NCBI GenBank assembly: GCA_002316385.1
Contig: DCDL01000061.1
Span: forward strand, 26,367 to 80,031
Direction: 5' to 3'
DNA length: 53,665 nucleotides
Source: Clostridium sp. UBA1056
GTDB taxonomy: Bacteria > Bacillota > Clostridia > Clostridiales > Clostridiaceae
Position numbers and translations under genes: made by a program. The notes beneath the pieces were generated by a model, which was given only the letters and a program-made list of their open reading frames with translations, made no database searches and had not been told where the DNA came from. Positions within the stretch are counted from its first letter, which is position 1, and the number at the start of each line of letters is the position of its first letter. This document shows, piece after piece, positions 44,191 through 53,199 of this stretch.

Positions 44191-44220
44191 ATGTACCTTT
44201 TCACAGGTTATCAGGATTAA
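44191..44220 (+). other. 9-codon ORF with a good ribosome binding site, before murE
   Basis: AGGAGTG lies about seven bases upstream of ATG 44191, and the frame reads MYLFTGYQD before TAA. A hairpin follows 10 bases later. It might be a leader peptide or chance. There is no match to known regulatory peptides. Confidence 0.25.
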
Positions 44221-44230
44221 ATTATAAATT

Positions 44231-44270
44231 ATCCGGTAGTTACAGTTTGACTTGTGCTACCGGATTTTAT
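44231..44270 (+). terminator. Hairpin with short T-tract between spoVD and murE
   Basis: ATCCGGTAG (44231-44239) is the perfect complement of CTACCGGAT (44257-44265), followed by TTTTAT. It could terminate spoVD transcripts or attenuate into murE. Confidence 0.6.
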
Positions 44271-44275
44271 ATGCT
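44247..44275 (+). promoter_or_regulatory. Candidate murE promoter overlapping the hairpin
   Basis: TTGACT (44247-44252) and TATGCT (44270-44275) have a 17-base spacing. The -35 lies in the hairpin loop and the 3' arm of the hairpin is in the spacer. This would give murE its own start after the terminator. Confidence 0.4.
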
Positions 44276-44366
44276 ATAAGGTATAAAAGCTAAATTTTAG
44301 GCTATGTTTTAAGTAGCATTACAATTGCCTTATATTGGTAAAAAGTATTTTAAGGATGTGATTAAG

Positions 44367-45815
44367 ATGAAAATAGAGGATTTATTAAAGGGATTAAATT
44401 ATACAATGTTAAGTGGTGATAAAGATATAAAAGTAAATAATCTACAATATGATAGTAGAAAAATAAAAACTGGAGATATGTTTTTTGCAATAAGTGGATT
44501 TAATGTTGATGGTCATAATTTTATATCAAAATCTATAGAGAATGGTGCTAAAGCAGTAGTGGTTGAAAAAGATATACCTATGATTGAGGGAATAACATAT
44601 ATAAGAGTTGAAAATGGAAGAAGGGCTTTAGCTATAGCAGCTTCAAACTTTTATAATAAGCCAAGTGAAAAGATGAAAGTTATAGGTGTAACTGGTACAA
44701 ATGGCAAGACTACATCTGCCTTTATGTTAAAGGGAATATTAGAGGATAAGGGCTATAAGGTTGGATTGATAGGTACCATAGCTAACTATATAGGTGATAG
44801 AGAGATTCATACAGAAAAAACTACTCCAGAATCTTTAGAGCTTCAACAGCTTTTTAGTGAAATGGTAGGGAGTAATATAGATTATTGCGTTATGGAGGTT
44901 TCATCTCATTCTTTAGATTTAGATAGGGTTTATGGAATAGAGTTTTCACAAGGAATATTTACAAATCTAACTCAAGATCATTTAGATTTTCATAAAACCT
45001 TCGAAAATTATTTTAATGCAAAAAGTAAATTGTTTAAAATGAGTAAACATTCTGTGGTAAATGTAGATGATTCTTATGGAGTACAACTTCTTGAAAAAAT
45101 AGATTCAAGGGTAACTACTTATTCAGTTGAAAAAGAAAGTGACCTAAAAGGGGATGATATAAATCTAGAATCTACAGGAATTATATTTAAATTAAAGGTG
45201 AATGAAAAGGCGTATGAAGTGAAGTTACCTATACCGGGTAGATATAATGTTTATAATGCATTATGTTGTATTGGAGCTGCATTAGATGAAGGTATAGATA
45301 TGGATGCAATTGTAGCGGGACTTTCTAAGGTGACGGTACCAGGAAGATGCGAAAATTTAACTTTAGGAATGGATTTAGGTTTTCAAGTAATTAGAGATTA
45401 TTCTCATACCCCGGATAGTCTTAAAAATATATTAGAGAATCTTAGAGAACTGACTAAAGGTAAATTAATTTGTATCTTTGGATGTGGCGGAGATAGAGAT
45501 AAGACTAAAAGACCTATTATGGGTAATATAGGTACAGAACTAAGTGATATAGCAATAATAACTTCTGACAATCCAAGAAGCGAAGATCCATATATGATAT
45601 TAGAAGATATTAAGGCTGGAGTTAAGAAATCTAACTATAAACTTATTGAGAACAGAAGAGAAGCTATAAAAACAGCCTTACTCCTAGCTGAAAAAGATGA
45701 TATTATAGTAATTGCAGGAAAAGGACATGAAACTTATCAAATCCTTAAAAATGAAACCATTCATTTTGATGAAAAGGATGTTGTATTAGAATTGATAGAG
45801 GAGTTGGAGCTTTAG
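44367..45815 (+). CDS. murE: UDP-MurNAc-tripeptide synthetase MurE
   Basis: A protein of 482 residues. The ATP site is IGVTGTNGKTTSAFMLKGIL, followed by VMEVSSHSLDLDRVYGIEF, and the C-terminal part has the substrate motif SDNPRSEDPY. The D-N-P-R form is that of enzymes adding meso-diaminopimelate rather than lysine. The reaction is UDP-MurNAc-L-Ala-D-Glu plus the third amino acid. ATG 44367 has AAGGATG upstream; an in-frame TTG at 44325 is unsupported. The stop is followed at once by murF. Confidence 0.95.
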   Translation: MKIEDLLKGLNYTMLSGDKDIKVNNLQYDSRKIKTGDMFFAISGFNVDGHNFISKSIENGAKAVVVEKDIPMIEGITYIRVENGRRALAIAASNFYNKPSEKMKVIGVTGTNGKTTSAFMLKGILEDKGYKVGLIGTIANYIGDREIHTEKTTPESLELQQLFSEMVGSNIDYCVMEVSSHSLDLDRVYGIEFSQGIFTNLTQDHLDFHKTFENYFNAKSKLFKMSKHSVVNVDDSYGVQLLEKIDSRVTTYSVEKESDLKGDDINLESTGIIFKLKVNEKAYEVKLPIPGRYNVYNALCCIGAALDEGIDMDAIVAGLSKVTVPGRCENLTLGMDLGFQVIRDYSHTPDSLKNILENLRELTKGKLICIFGCGGDRDKTKRPIMGNIGTELSDIAIITSDNPRSEDPYMILEDIKAGVKKSNYKLIENRREAIKTALLLAEKDDIIVIAGKGHETYQILKNETIHFDEKDVVLELIEELEL

Positions 45816-47189
45816 ATGGAAACTATAAGATTAAAGGAAGTAGCGGAGGCTATATCAGGAGAAATTTTAATTATAGGAGCTACAGGAGAGTTTTCTAATG
45901 TGACCATAGATAGTAGGAAGGTTTCTAAGGGAGATATTTTTATAGCTATCAAGGGAGAAAATTTTGACGGACATAAATTTGTAAGGGGAGCTATAGATAA
46001 GGGAGCAAAGCTTTGCATAGTACATGAGAAAGATCAGTATGAAAATTTAAGTGAAGAAGATGTATCTGTAATCTTAGTTAAGGATACTAAAAGAGCACTT
46101 CTTGATTTAGCAGCCTATTATATCAGCACTTTAGATATAAAAGTTATAGGAATCACAGGGTCTACAGGAAAAACTTCCACTAAGGATTTAATGGCTGCAG
46201 CCCTTAGTGAAAGGTACAAGGTATTTAAAACACAAGGAAACTTTAATAATGATATTGGACTTCCTCTAATGATATTTAAGTTAGATAAAACCTATGAGGT
46301 TGCAATATTGGAGATGGGCATGAGCAATCTTGGGGAGATTGATACCCTAGCAGAGGTAGCAAAGCCATCTATAGGAGTTATAACTAATATAGGAACATCT
46401 CATCTAGAAAACTTGAAGACTAGAGAAAATATATTAAAGGCTAAACTAGAAATATCAAATAACTTTACTAAAGATAACGTATTAATTATTAATGGAGATA
46501 ATGATATGCTTCATGATTATAATACAAATAAATATAAAATTGTAAAAATTGGTATAGATAATGATTATAATTTTAAGGGTTGTAGAATAATTATAAATAA
46601 GGACAGTGTAGAATTTGGTGTAAAGGAAAATGGTAAGGATGCAGATGCTACTATAAAAGTACCAGTACCGGGAAAACATAATGTACTTAATTCATTATTA
46701 GCAATAGCTGTTGCTAGAGAATTAAAAGTTACATATGAAGAAATACAAAAAGGAATGCAAAACCTAGAATCTACATCTATGAGATTAGATGTTGTAAAGG
46801 TAGATGATTATACTATAATAAACGATGCTTATAACGCAAGCCCAGATTCCATGGAGGCGGCATTAGATGTTCTAAAACAGTATAGTGGAAGAAGAGTAGC
46901 AATCCTTGGAACTATGAAAGAATTGGGAGATGATTCTCCTAGAGCTCATGAGCAAGTAGGAGCTTATGCAAAAGCTAGTGGTGTTGATTTAATGTTGACC
47001 TTGGGAGAGTTTAATGATAATTTTAAAAATGGATATGGAAGTGAGAACTTTATGGCTTTTGATTCCATGGATGAATTAATATCAGCTCTAAAGAAAATTA
47101 TAAAACCAAGTGATATTTTATTAATAAAAGCATCTAGATCTATGAAATTTGAAAATATAATTAGAGAATTACAAAAGAAAAACATATAG
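45816..47189 (+). CDS. murF: UDP-MurNAc-tripeptide-D-alanyl-D-alanine ligase MurF
   Basis: A protein of 457 residues. The ATP-binding motif is GITGSTGKTSTKDLMAAALS, the central part has ILEMGMSNLGEIDTLAEVAK, and the C-terminal domain includes INDAYNASPDSMEAALDVL. MurF adds D-Ala-D-Ala to complete the pentapeptide. It begins at the base after the murE stop, a sign of translational coupling. The order murE-murF-mraY is the standard dcw order. Confidence 0.96.
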   Translation: METIRLKEVAEAISGEILIIGATGEFSNVTIDSRKVSKGDIFIAIKGENFDGHKFVRGAIDKGAKLCIVHEKDQYENLSEEDVSVILVKDTKRALLDLAAYYISTLDIKVIGITGSTGKTSTKDLMAAALSERYKVFKTQGNFNNDIGLPLMIFKLDKTYEVAILEMGMSNLGEIDTLAEVAKPSIGVITNIGTSHLENLKTRENILKAKLEISNNFTKDNVLIINGDNDMLHDYNTNKYKIVKIGIDNDYNFKGCRIIINKDSVEFGVKENGKDADATIKVPVPGKHNVLNSLLAIAVARELKVTYEEIQKGMQNLESTSMRLDVVKVDDYTIINDAYNASPDSMEAALDVLKQYSGRRVAILGTMKELGDDSPRAHEQVGAYAKASGVDLMLTLGEFNDNFKNGYGSENFMAFDSMDELISALKKIIKPSDILLIKASRSMKFENIIRELQKKNI

Positions 47190-47202
47190 GGAGGGATGGA
47201 AT

Positions 47203-48153
47203 ATGAATAAGTTAATATATTCTGTTTTAGTAGCATTTATAATATCTTTTGCAATAGCACCATTTATAATACCTGTACTACACAAGTTAAAGTTTGGACA
47301 GAACATTAGAGAAGATGGTCCACAAAGCCATTTAAAAAAGCAAGGAACGCCGACTATGGGAGGAATAATATTTATTATTTCTACTTGTATTACTATGATA
47401 CTAATGGTTAGAAATCCTCATGATGAGGCTATGCTTGCTCTTTATGCTCTTATTGCATTTGGGGCTATTGGATTTTTAGATGATGCTTTGAAGATAATTA
47501 AAAAGAAAAACGAAGGTTTAAAAAGTTATCAAAAAATGTTACTTTTAGTAATTGTATCTATAGTCTTTGGATATTATGCGAAGAATAAAATAGGAACAGA
47601 TATTATAATAATAGGCACAATAACTTGGGATTTAAAAGTGCTATTTATACCTTTTATAGTAGTATACTTTGCAGCGGTAACTAATGCTGTCAATCTTACA
47701 GATGGACTAGACGGACTTTGTAGTTCTGTAACACTTTTAGTTATGACTTTCTTTGCTCTTGTAAGCTATGGAATGGGGTATTATACTTTAGCAATTTTTT
47801 GCGGAATTTTAGCAGGTGCTATCCTTGGATTCTTGAAATATAACTCCTATCCAGCGCAAACATTCATGGGAGATGGAGGTTCTCTAGCTCTTGGAGGAGC
47901 TGTCGCAGCTATTGCCATGATATTAAAATTAGAGTTCATAGTGGTTATAGTAGGAGGAATATATGTATTAGAAACTCTATCTGTAATCATTCAGGTTACT
48001 TCCTTTAAGCTTACTGGAAAAAGAGTATTTAAGATGGCACCATTACATCACCATTTTGAATTGAAAGGATGGCATGAAAGTAAGATAGTAGCCGTATTTT
48101 CCATCGTAACAGTTATACTATGTTTAATAGGATTCCTTGCACTAACTTACTAA
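47203..48153 (+). CDS. mraY: Phospho-MurNAc-pentapeptide transferase MraY
   Basis: A membrane protein of 316 residues with about ten helices. The active site loops are seen in FLDDALKIIKKKNEGL, NAVNLTDGLDGLCSSV and TFMGDGGSLALGG, and the His-rich segment is MAPLHHHFELKGWHESK. It links UDP-MurNAc-pentapeptide to undecaprenyl phosphate to make lipid I. murD usually follows in Bacillus, but here the next gene is the FtsW/SpoVE flippase-polymerase gene. Confidence 0.96.
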   Translation: MNKLIYSVLVAFIISFAIAPFIIPVLHKLKFGQNIREDGPQSHLKKQGTPTMGGIIFIISTCITMILMVRNPHDEAMLALYALIAFGAIGFLDDALKIIKKKNEGLKSYQKMLLLVIVSIVFGYYAKNKIGTDIIIIGTITWDLKVLFIPFIVVYFAAVTNAVNLTDGLDGLCSSVTLLVMTFFALVSYGMGYYTLAIFCGILAGAILGFLKYNSYPAQTFMGDGGSLALGGAVAAIAMILKLEFIVVIVGGIYVLETLSVIIQVTSFKLTGKRVFKMAPLHHHFELKGWHESKIVAVFSIVTVILCLIGFLALTY

Positions 48154-48175
48154 AATGGTATGGGAGGAATTTAAT

Positions 48176-49285
48176 ATGAAAAAACCCAAAATGAAATTGG
48201 GAGATGTAGACTTTTTACTTTTTGCTGTAATTATTACGTTAGTTACAGTAGGAGTTGTAATGGTATATAGTGCTAGCTCATATTTTGCAGCCTTTAAATA
48301 CAATGATGCAGAATTCTTCTTATGGAAGCAACTTCAATGGGCTGGACTTGGACTTGTTGGAATGATGATTACACTAAATATCGATTATCACAAGTACAAA
48401 AAGTATACTGGAATTTTAATAATCTTTACATTTATAGCTCTTTGCTTAGTTTTCTTATTTGAACCAGTAAAAGGAGCACAACGGTGGATTAGGCTTGGAC
48501 CATTATCATTTCAACCATCAGAAATTGCAAAGTATGTAGTAGTGCTCTTTGTGGCAAAAAATATATCAGATAATCCTCAAAATATAAAAAAGTTTTGGAA
48601 GGGTGTAGTTCCTAATCTTTTCTTTGCAGCATTCATAGCAGGAATGATTCTTTTAGAGAAAAATCTTAGTATTGCCACAGTTACAATGGTAGTTAGTCTT
48701 ATAATGCTGTTTGTAGCTGGAACTAAAGTTACACATATGGGAGGTCTTATTGGAACAGTAGGAGCTCTTGGGGCTACATTTATATTAGTAGAACCGTATA
48801 GAATGAGAAGATTGCTTAGTTTTACTAATCCATGGAGTGACTCTCAAGGAGATGGATATCAATTAGTACAATCTCTCTTAGCCTTAGGTTCTGGAGGACT
48901 TACTGGAGTTGGAATAGGTCAATCAAGACAAAAGTGTTTTTATATTCCGGAACCTCATAATGATTTCATATTATCAGTTATAGGTGAAGAATTAGGTTTT
49001 ATAGGTTGTGCTTTTATAATTGTACTATTTTTACTATTTTTATGGAGAGGTGTTATCGCAGCTTCTAAGGCAAAGGATATGTACGGTTCTTTATTGGCTA
49101 CAGGAATAACTTCTGTAGTAGTTATACAAAGTATAATAAATATTGCTGTTGTTACAGGTTCTATGCCAGTAACAGGAGTTCCTTTACCTTTCATAAGCTA
49201 TGGAGGTTCATCCCTAGTAATTAATATGATATTTATGGGAATATTGCTTAATATAACTCGGCAAAATAATAAGAAAACTTCATAG
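48176..49285 (+). CDS. SEDS glycosyltransferase, FtsW/SpoVE family
   Basis: A protein of 369 residues with ten membrane helices. Signatures are KGAQRWIRLGPLSFQPSEIA and the C-terminal part with PVTGVPLPFISYGGSSLVIN, plus the conserved acid in IPEPHNDFILSVIGEELGF. SEDS proteins polymerise glycan strands together with a class B penicillin-binding protein, here presumably SpoVD. Whether it is SpoVE (sporulation) or FtsW (division) cannot be told from sequence. ATG 48176 is chosen, as GGGAGG is at 48163-48168; an in-frame ATG at 48155 lies before it. Confidence 0.93.
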   Translation: MKKPKMKLGDVDFLLFAVIITLVTVGVVMVYSASSYFAAFKYNDAEFFLWKQLQWAGLGLVGMMITLNIDYHKYKKYTGILIIFTFIALCLVFLFEPVKGAQRWIRLGPLSFQPSEIAKYVVVLFVAKNISDNPQNIKKFWKGVVPNLFFAAFIAGMILLEKNLSIATVTMVVSLIMLFVAGTKVTHMGGLIGTVGALGATFILVEPYRMRRLLSFTNPWSDSQGDGYQLVQSLLALGSGGLTGVGIGQSRQKCFYIPEPHNDFILSVIGEELGFIGCAFIIVLFLLFLWRGVIAASKAKDMYGSLLATGITSVVVIQSIINIAVVTGSMPVTGVPLPFISYGGSSLVINMIFMGILLNITRQNNKKTS

Positions 49286-49286
49286 A

Positions 49287-49336
49287 AATAATACGGCTGA
49301 AAATACCTTGTATTCTTCAGTCGTATTATTTTTATC
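49287..49336 (+). terminator. Terminator after the FtsW/SpoVE gene
   Basis: AATAATACGGCTGAA (49287-49301) pairs with TTCAGTCGTATTATT (49316-49330), including G-U pairs, followed by TTTATC. It splits the cluster into two transcription units. From 49337 to 49679 I see no gene or other feature. Confidence 0.85.
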
Positions 49337-49679
49337 TATTTATACCATGGCTACTTAACTCGAAACTTTTATATTTTTATATAAAATTCATTTTTCATAA
49401 GGCGTGTATATGAAAAATACGTCTATAGATAAGAGTTTTTATAATACTTAAATATAAAAAGCTTTAATAAGGCTAATAATACTAGTTATCTCTGATTGTA
49501 TCTATAGAAATATACCAACAGTGGTTTTAGTGAAAGAATAAAAGTTTAGGATGTTAAAAAAATAAACATTAGATAAGTAGGATTTTATAAAGTTAATTAA
49601 AGTAATGAATATTTAATATTTTTGTAATGAATTTAGAATATAAAAATGATATGATATAAGGTGTATTGATTTAATTTTG

Positions 49680-49719
49680 TGTTTATATATTATAATTTTA
49701 TGTTTATATATTATAATTT
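49680..49719 (+). repeat. Tandem 21-base repeat containing TATAAT, before ftsQ
   Basis: TGTTTATATATTATAATTT occurs at 49680-49698 and again at 49701-49719. Each copy carries a TATAAT. A TTGATT lies at 49666-49671. The duplication gives two possible -10 boxes 21 bases apart (two helical turns) just upstream of ftsQ. Confidence 0.6.
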
Positions 49720-49731
49720 GGTGGTGAAAAT

Positions 49732-50532
49732 GTGGTAAAAAAAGCTAAACAGAGTTATGGTAATTATGTTATAGACAATAAAGCGAAGATATTAAAACGA
49801 AAGAAAAAGATAATTCAATTAAAAAAGACTATAGCATTACTTATAGTAATGATATCTATATTGATAACCCTAGCATTGACTTTGCCTACATTTAATTTAT
49901 CGGAAGTTTTAATTAGTGGATTAACAAATTTATCTGAAGAGAATGTTAAAACAACTACAAATTTGGAGTTAGGTACTAATATATTTAAGATAAGAACCAG
50001 AAAAATAGAAAAAGAATTGATGAAAAATCCATATATATTAAAGGCAAGTGTTAATAGAAAATATCCTAATCAAATTTCTATTAATATAAGTGAAAGAAAA
50101 GTTAACTTTTATACAGAGATATCTGGTGGTTTTTATATAATTGATGAGCAAGGAGTAGTTTTAGAAAAAAAAGACTCCATTGAAGGCATAGAAGCTTTGA
50201 GACTTGAAGGAATTGATGAGACAAATTTAAAAATAGGTGAAAAAATTAAAAATCTAGATGAAGATGAGATACAGGGAATTTGCAATATATACAGGTTTTT
50301 GAAAGAAAAAGGTATGTTTGAAAAATACACTATATCGAAATTAGAAGTTAATGACTTTGTAGATTTTAAATTATATGTAAATAATTTATATATAAAGCTT
50401 GGAACCATTGATAAAGTTAATAGTAATATTGCTAAGGGCTTTAGCATAATAGAAAGTGCAGGACTTGCAGATATGGAGGGATACATTGACGTAAGTTTTG
50501 ACGGAAATCCTGTTATATATAAGGAAAAATAA
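49732..50532 (+). CDS. ftsQ: FtsQ/DivIB cell division protein
   Basis: A protein of 266 residues with a basic cytoplasmic segment, one transmembrane helix (TIALLIVMISILITLALTLP) and an extracellular POTRA domain (FNLSEVLISGLTNLSEENVK, then LMKNPYILKASVNRKYPNQI), followed by the FtsQ domain. It recruits and regulates septal synthesis enzymes with FtsL and DivIC. GTG 49732 follows GGTGGTG; the nearby ATG at 49730 is closed by a stop at once. It is the first gene after a terminator and a repeat that carries candidate promoters. Confidence 0.88.
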   Translation: MVKKAKQSYGNYVIDNKAKILKRKKKIIQLKKTIALLIVMISILITLALTLPTFNLSEVLISGLTNLSEENVKTTTNLELGTNIFKIRTRKIEKELMKNPYILKASVNRKYPNQISINISERKVNFYTEISGGFYIIDEQGVVLEKKDSIEGIEALRLEGIDETNLKIGEKIKNLDEDEIQGICNIYRFLKEKGMFEKYTISKLEVNDFVDFKLYVNNLYIKLGTIDKVNSNIAKGFSIIESAGLADMEGYIDVSFDGNPVIYKEK

Positions 50533-50599
50533 AGATTTACTAAGATTTAAATGGTGATAAATAGAAAACATTATGAAAATTTTATGGGAGGTAGAATAA

Positions 50600-51316
50600 G
50601 TGAAAAGTATTATTTCCAAGTTACTTATGGGACTTATATTTTTAATGTTTGGATTTGTTATAATAACTCAACTTAATACAATAGGTAAACAGAATGTAAA
50701 TAATGTTGAGAGTTCTCAAAGTCCAGAAATATTATTAGAAAATGAACAATTAAAAGAACAAAAAAAAGAGTTGCAAAAAAACATAGAGGAGCTTGAAGCT
50801 AAGGCGGCAGAATATGAAAAAGAAGCAGCTGAAGATACAAATAATAATGAGATGCTTGAAAAACTTAATAATACTAGACTAAGAGCAGGATTAACCAGTG
50901 TGGAAGGTCCAGGTGTTATAATATATATTAACCCCAAAACTAGTGTGTTTGCATCTCAAGCAGGATTTACATCTATACAAGATTTTCAGTTGCTAAATAT
51001 AGTAAATGAATTATACGCTGCAGGAGCTGAAGCAGTATCTATTAACGATATAAGACTTATAGCCAATAGTAGCATAAGAACAGCTGGAAGTAGTATTAGA
51101 ATTAATAATGAAAGAATTTCACCGTCGGAGCGTATAACTATAAGTGCTATAGGAAATAAGACTGTACTAGAAGGATCTATGCGATTCCCTGGTGCTATAC
51201 CTAATGAAATAAGGTCAAGCTATGATGTTACAGTTGAAGTAAAGGATAAAGTTAAAATCAAGAAGGCTAGTACACCAGTAAAATTTGAGTATGCAAAAGA
51301 AGTAAAAGAAGATTAA
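50600..51316 (+). CDS. DUF881 family membrane-anchored protein (first copy)
   Basis: A protein of 238 residues with an N-terminal membrane helix and a coiled-coil (NEQLKEQKKELQKNIEELEA) followed by the DUF881 domain: LTSVEGPGVIIYINP, then LLNIVNELYAAGAEAVSIND and RSTIRTAGSSIRI-like sequence. DUF881 genes flank the small basic protein gene in many Gram-positive division clusters. Their role is not known, though an extracellular complex with FtsQ is a fair guess. GTG 50600 follows GGGAGG. The paralogue at 51687 shares the domain. Confidence 0.85.
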   Translation: MKSIISKLLMGLIFLMFGFVIITQLNTIGKQNVNNVESSQSPEILLENEQLKEQKKELQKNIEELEAKAAEYEKEAAEDTNNNEMLEKLNNTRLRAGLTSVEGPGVIIYINPKTSVFASQAGFTSIQDFQLLNIVNELYAAGAEAVSINDIRLIANSSIRTAGSSIRINNERISPSERITISAIGNKTVLEGSMRFPGAIPNEIRSSYDVTVEVKDKVKIKKASTPVKFEYAKEVKED

Positions 51317-51332
51317 GAGTAGGAGTGATGAA

Positions 51333-51674
51333 ATGATTGCATTAGTAGGACTTATAATAGGAATTATATTAGGAATAGCTTTTAACATAAACTTTCCACT
51401 TAAATTATCACCATATATATCTGTTGCAATATTTGCTTGTATAGACTCCACTTTTGGTGCTATTAGGGCTACTTTAAACAAAGATTTTAGACCAGATATA
51501 TTTATATCAGGATTTTTTGGAAATGCATTTCTAGCGGCAGGAATGGTTTATCTAGGAGATAGACTGGGGATACCAGTATATATTGCAGCAATCATAATAT
51601 TTGGTCAGAGAATATTTACAAACTTTGCTGTTATAAGAAGGTTATTGATGGATAGAATAAAAACACATCATTAA
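51333..51674 (+). CDS. sbp: Small basic protein Sbp (DUF1290)
   Basis: A membrane protein of 113 residues with three or four helices. The conserved features are IACIDSTFGAIRATLN-like sequence (read here as AIFACIDSTFGAIRATLNKD) and FISGFFGNAFLAAGMVYLGD, followed by AIIIFGQRIFTNFAVIRR. Sbp is a conserved Gram-positive division-cluster protein of unknown function. It lies between two DUF881 genes, the arrangement seen in Bacillus and many clostridia, which suggests that the three proteins work together at the membrane. Confidence 0.9.
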   Translation: MIALVGLIIGIILGIAFNINFPLKLSPYISVAIFACIDSTFGAIRATLNKDFRPDIFISGFFGNAFLAAGMVYLGDRLGIPVYIAAIIIFGQRIFTNFAVIRRLLMDRIKTHH

Positions 51675-51686
51675 GGAGATATTTAA

Positions 51687-52388
51687 ATGCGATTTAATGA
51701 GGCTAATATATTTTTATTTATAGCTACCATTATCATTGGAATTTTAATAGCCATGAATATAAATTTAGGTGAGCAAACTAAATTTTTAGATGTAGAGCAG
51801 TATCAAGAGGCTTATGATGATAGGATAGAGCTACAAACTGAAATAAGCAATTTAGAAGATGAGTATTATGAATTAAATAAAAAAATAAATAAATATGAAA
51901 AGGCTAGCGAAACTGATTATGAGATTAGAAAAGAAATGAATGATGAGCTAAAGGAAAATAAGCTTGCTCTAGGATTAGCTCCTGTAGCTGGGGATGGTGT
52001 AAAGATTACTTTAAATGATGCACCTGGAACTTATTCTAATAGTAGTATGCTTATTCATGATTGGGATTTAACAAGAGTTATTAATGATTTACGGACTGCT
52101 GGAGCTGAGGCTATAGCTATCAATGGTTACAGAATAATAGGATCCACATCAAGTCTTTGTGCTGGACCAACAATAGAAATAGGTGGAATAAAAATAATAG
52201 CCCCATTTTATATTACAGCTATTGGTAACCAAGATGTAATAAAAAACTTTTTAGAAAATCAAGAAAATCATGTTAAAGCTTTAAAGGCTAGAAATTGTTT
52301 TGTTGAGATTGAATCTGTATATAATGAGAAGCTACCAGCTTATAATGGAGAGTTAAAAAGTGAGTACTTAAAACAAGAAGAAAAATAG
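51687..52388 (+). CDS. DUF881 family membrane-anchored protein (second copy)
   Basis: A protein of 233 residues with an N-terminal membrane helix, a coiled-coil (LQTEISNLEDEYYELNKKIN) and a DUF881 domain (LGLAPVAGDGVKITLNDAPG and LTRVINDLRTAGAEAIAING). It shares the fold with the product of 50600-51316 but is clearly divergent, so the duplication is old. The pair may form a heteromer. In other genomes this gene stands near ftsZ; here yggS follows instead. Confidence 0.85.
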   Translation: MRFNEANIFLFIATIIIGILIAMNINLGEQTKFLDVEQYQEAYDDRIELQTEISNLEDEYYELNKKINKYEKASETDYEIRKEMNDELKENKLALGLAPVAGDGVKITLNDAPGTYSNSSMLIHDWDLTRVINDLRTAGAEAIAINGYRIIGSTSSLCAGPTIEIGGIKIIAPFYITAIGNQDVIKNFLENQENHVKALKARNCFVEIESVYNEKLPAYNGELKSEYLKQEEK

Positions 52389-52515
52389 TTAAAAATAAGA
52401 AAAAATTAATAATATTGAAGGTTTTTTTGATTTAATAGAGAATAAAATATAATATAATGAAAGTTCTATTTCCCATTATAAGCTAGATTTTGAACATGAG
52501 ACAGGAGGAGTAAAT

Positions 52516-53184
52516 TTGTCTATTAGTGAAAATTTTATAAAATTGAAGAGTGAGTTACCTAAAGGTGTTACTTTAGTTTCGGTATCAAAAACTAGGTCTA
52601 TAAGTGAAATACAAACTGTATATGACTTAGGCGAAAGAAATTTCGGAGAGAATAAAGTTCAAGAATTAATGGAGAAATATGAAGCTTTGCCTAAGGACAT
52701 TAGATGGCACTTAATAGGTCATCTTCAAAGGAATAAGGTTAAATACCTAGTTGGACGAGTTTATTTAATACATTCCTTAGATAGTATTAGGCTTTTGGAA
52801 GAAATTGAAAAGCAATTTTCAAGTAAGGGACTTATTGCGGATGTATTAATTCAAATTAACATCGGTAGAGAAGAATCTAAGACAGGTATTATGATGGAAG
52901 ATTTAGAGGAACTTATAGATGCTTGTGAAGAATGTAACAATGTTAAGGTGAAGGGAATTATGGCTACTATTCCTAAAGGAGATGTTGAAAGCTGTAATTA
53001 TTATTTTACTAAGACTAAGGAAGTATTTGAGGCCCTAAAAACTAAAAACTATAAAAATATTACTATGGAGATTTTATCCATGGGAATGAGTGGCGATTAT
53101 AAAGAAGCTTTAGAAGTAGGATCAAACATGATTCGAATAGGTGAAGGTGTTTTTGGGAAAAGAGATTATAATAAATTAAAGTAG
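52516..53184 (+). CDS. PLP homeostasis protein YggS/YlmE family
   Basis: A protein of 222 residues forming a PLP-binding TIM barrel. The pyridoxal phosphate lysine is in VSKTRS near the start, followed by GENKVQELMEKYEALP and IRWHLIGHLQRNKVKYL, then SMGMSGDYKEALEVGSNMIR. It regulates PLP and amino acid balance and is often found next to sepF in Firmicute division clusters. TTG 52516 is the start, with GGAGGAG upstream. The 127-base gap before it holds AT-rich sequence with TTGATT and TATAAT, a possible promoter. Confidence 0.93.
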   Translation: MSISENFIKLKSELPKGVTLVSVSKTRSISEIQTVYDLGERNFGENKVQELMEKYEALPKDIRWHLIGHLQRNKVKYLVGRVYLIHSLDSIRLLEEIEKQFSSKGLIADVLIQINIGREESKTGIMMEDLEELIDACEECNNVKVKGIMATIPKGDVESCNYYFTKTKEVFEALKTKNYKNITMEILSMGMSGDYKEALEVGSNMIRIGEGVFGKRDYNKLK

Positions 53185-53199
53185 GAGGAAGGTTTTATT

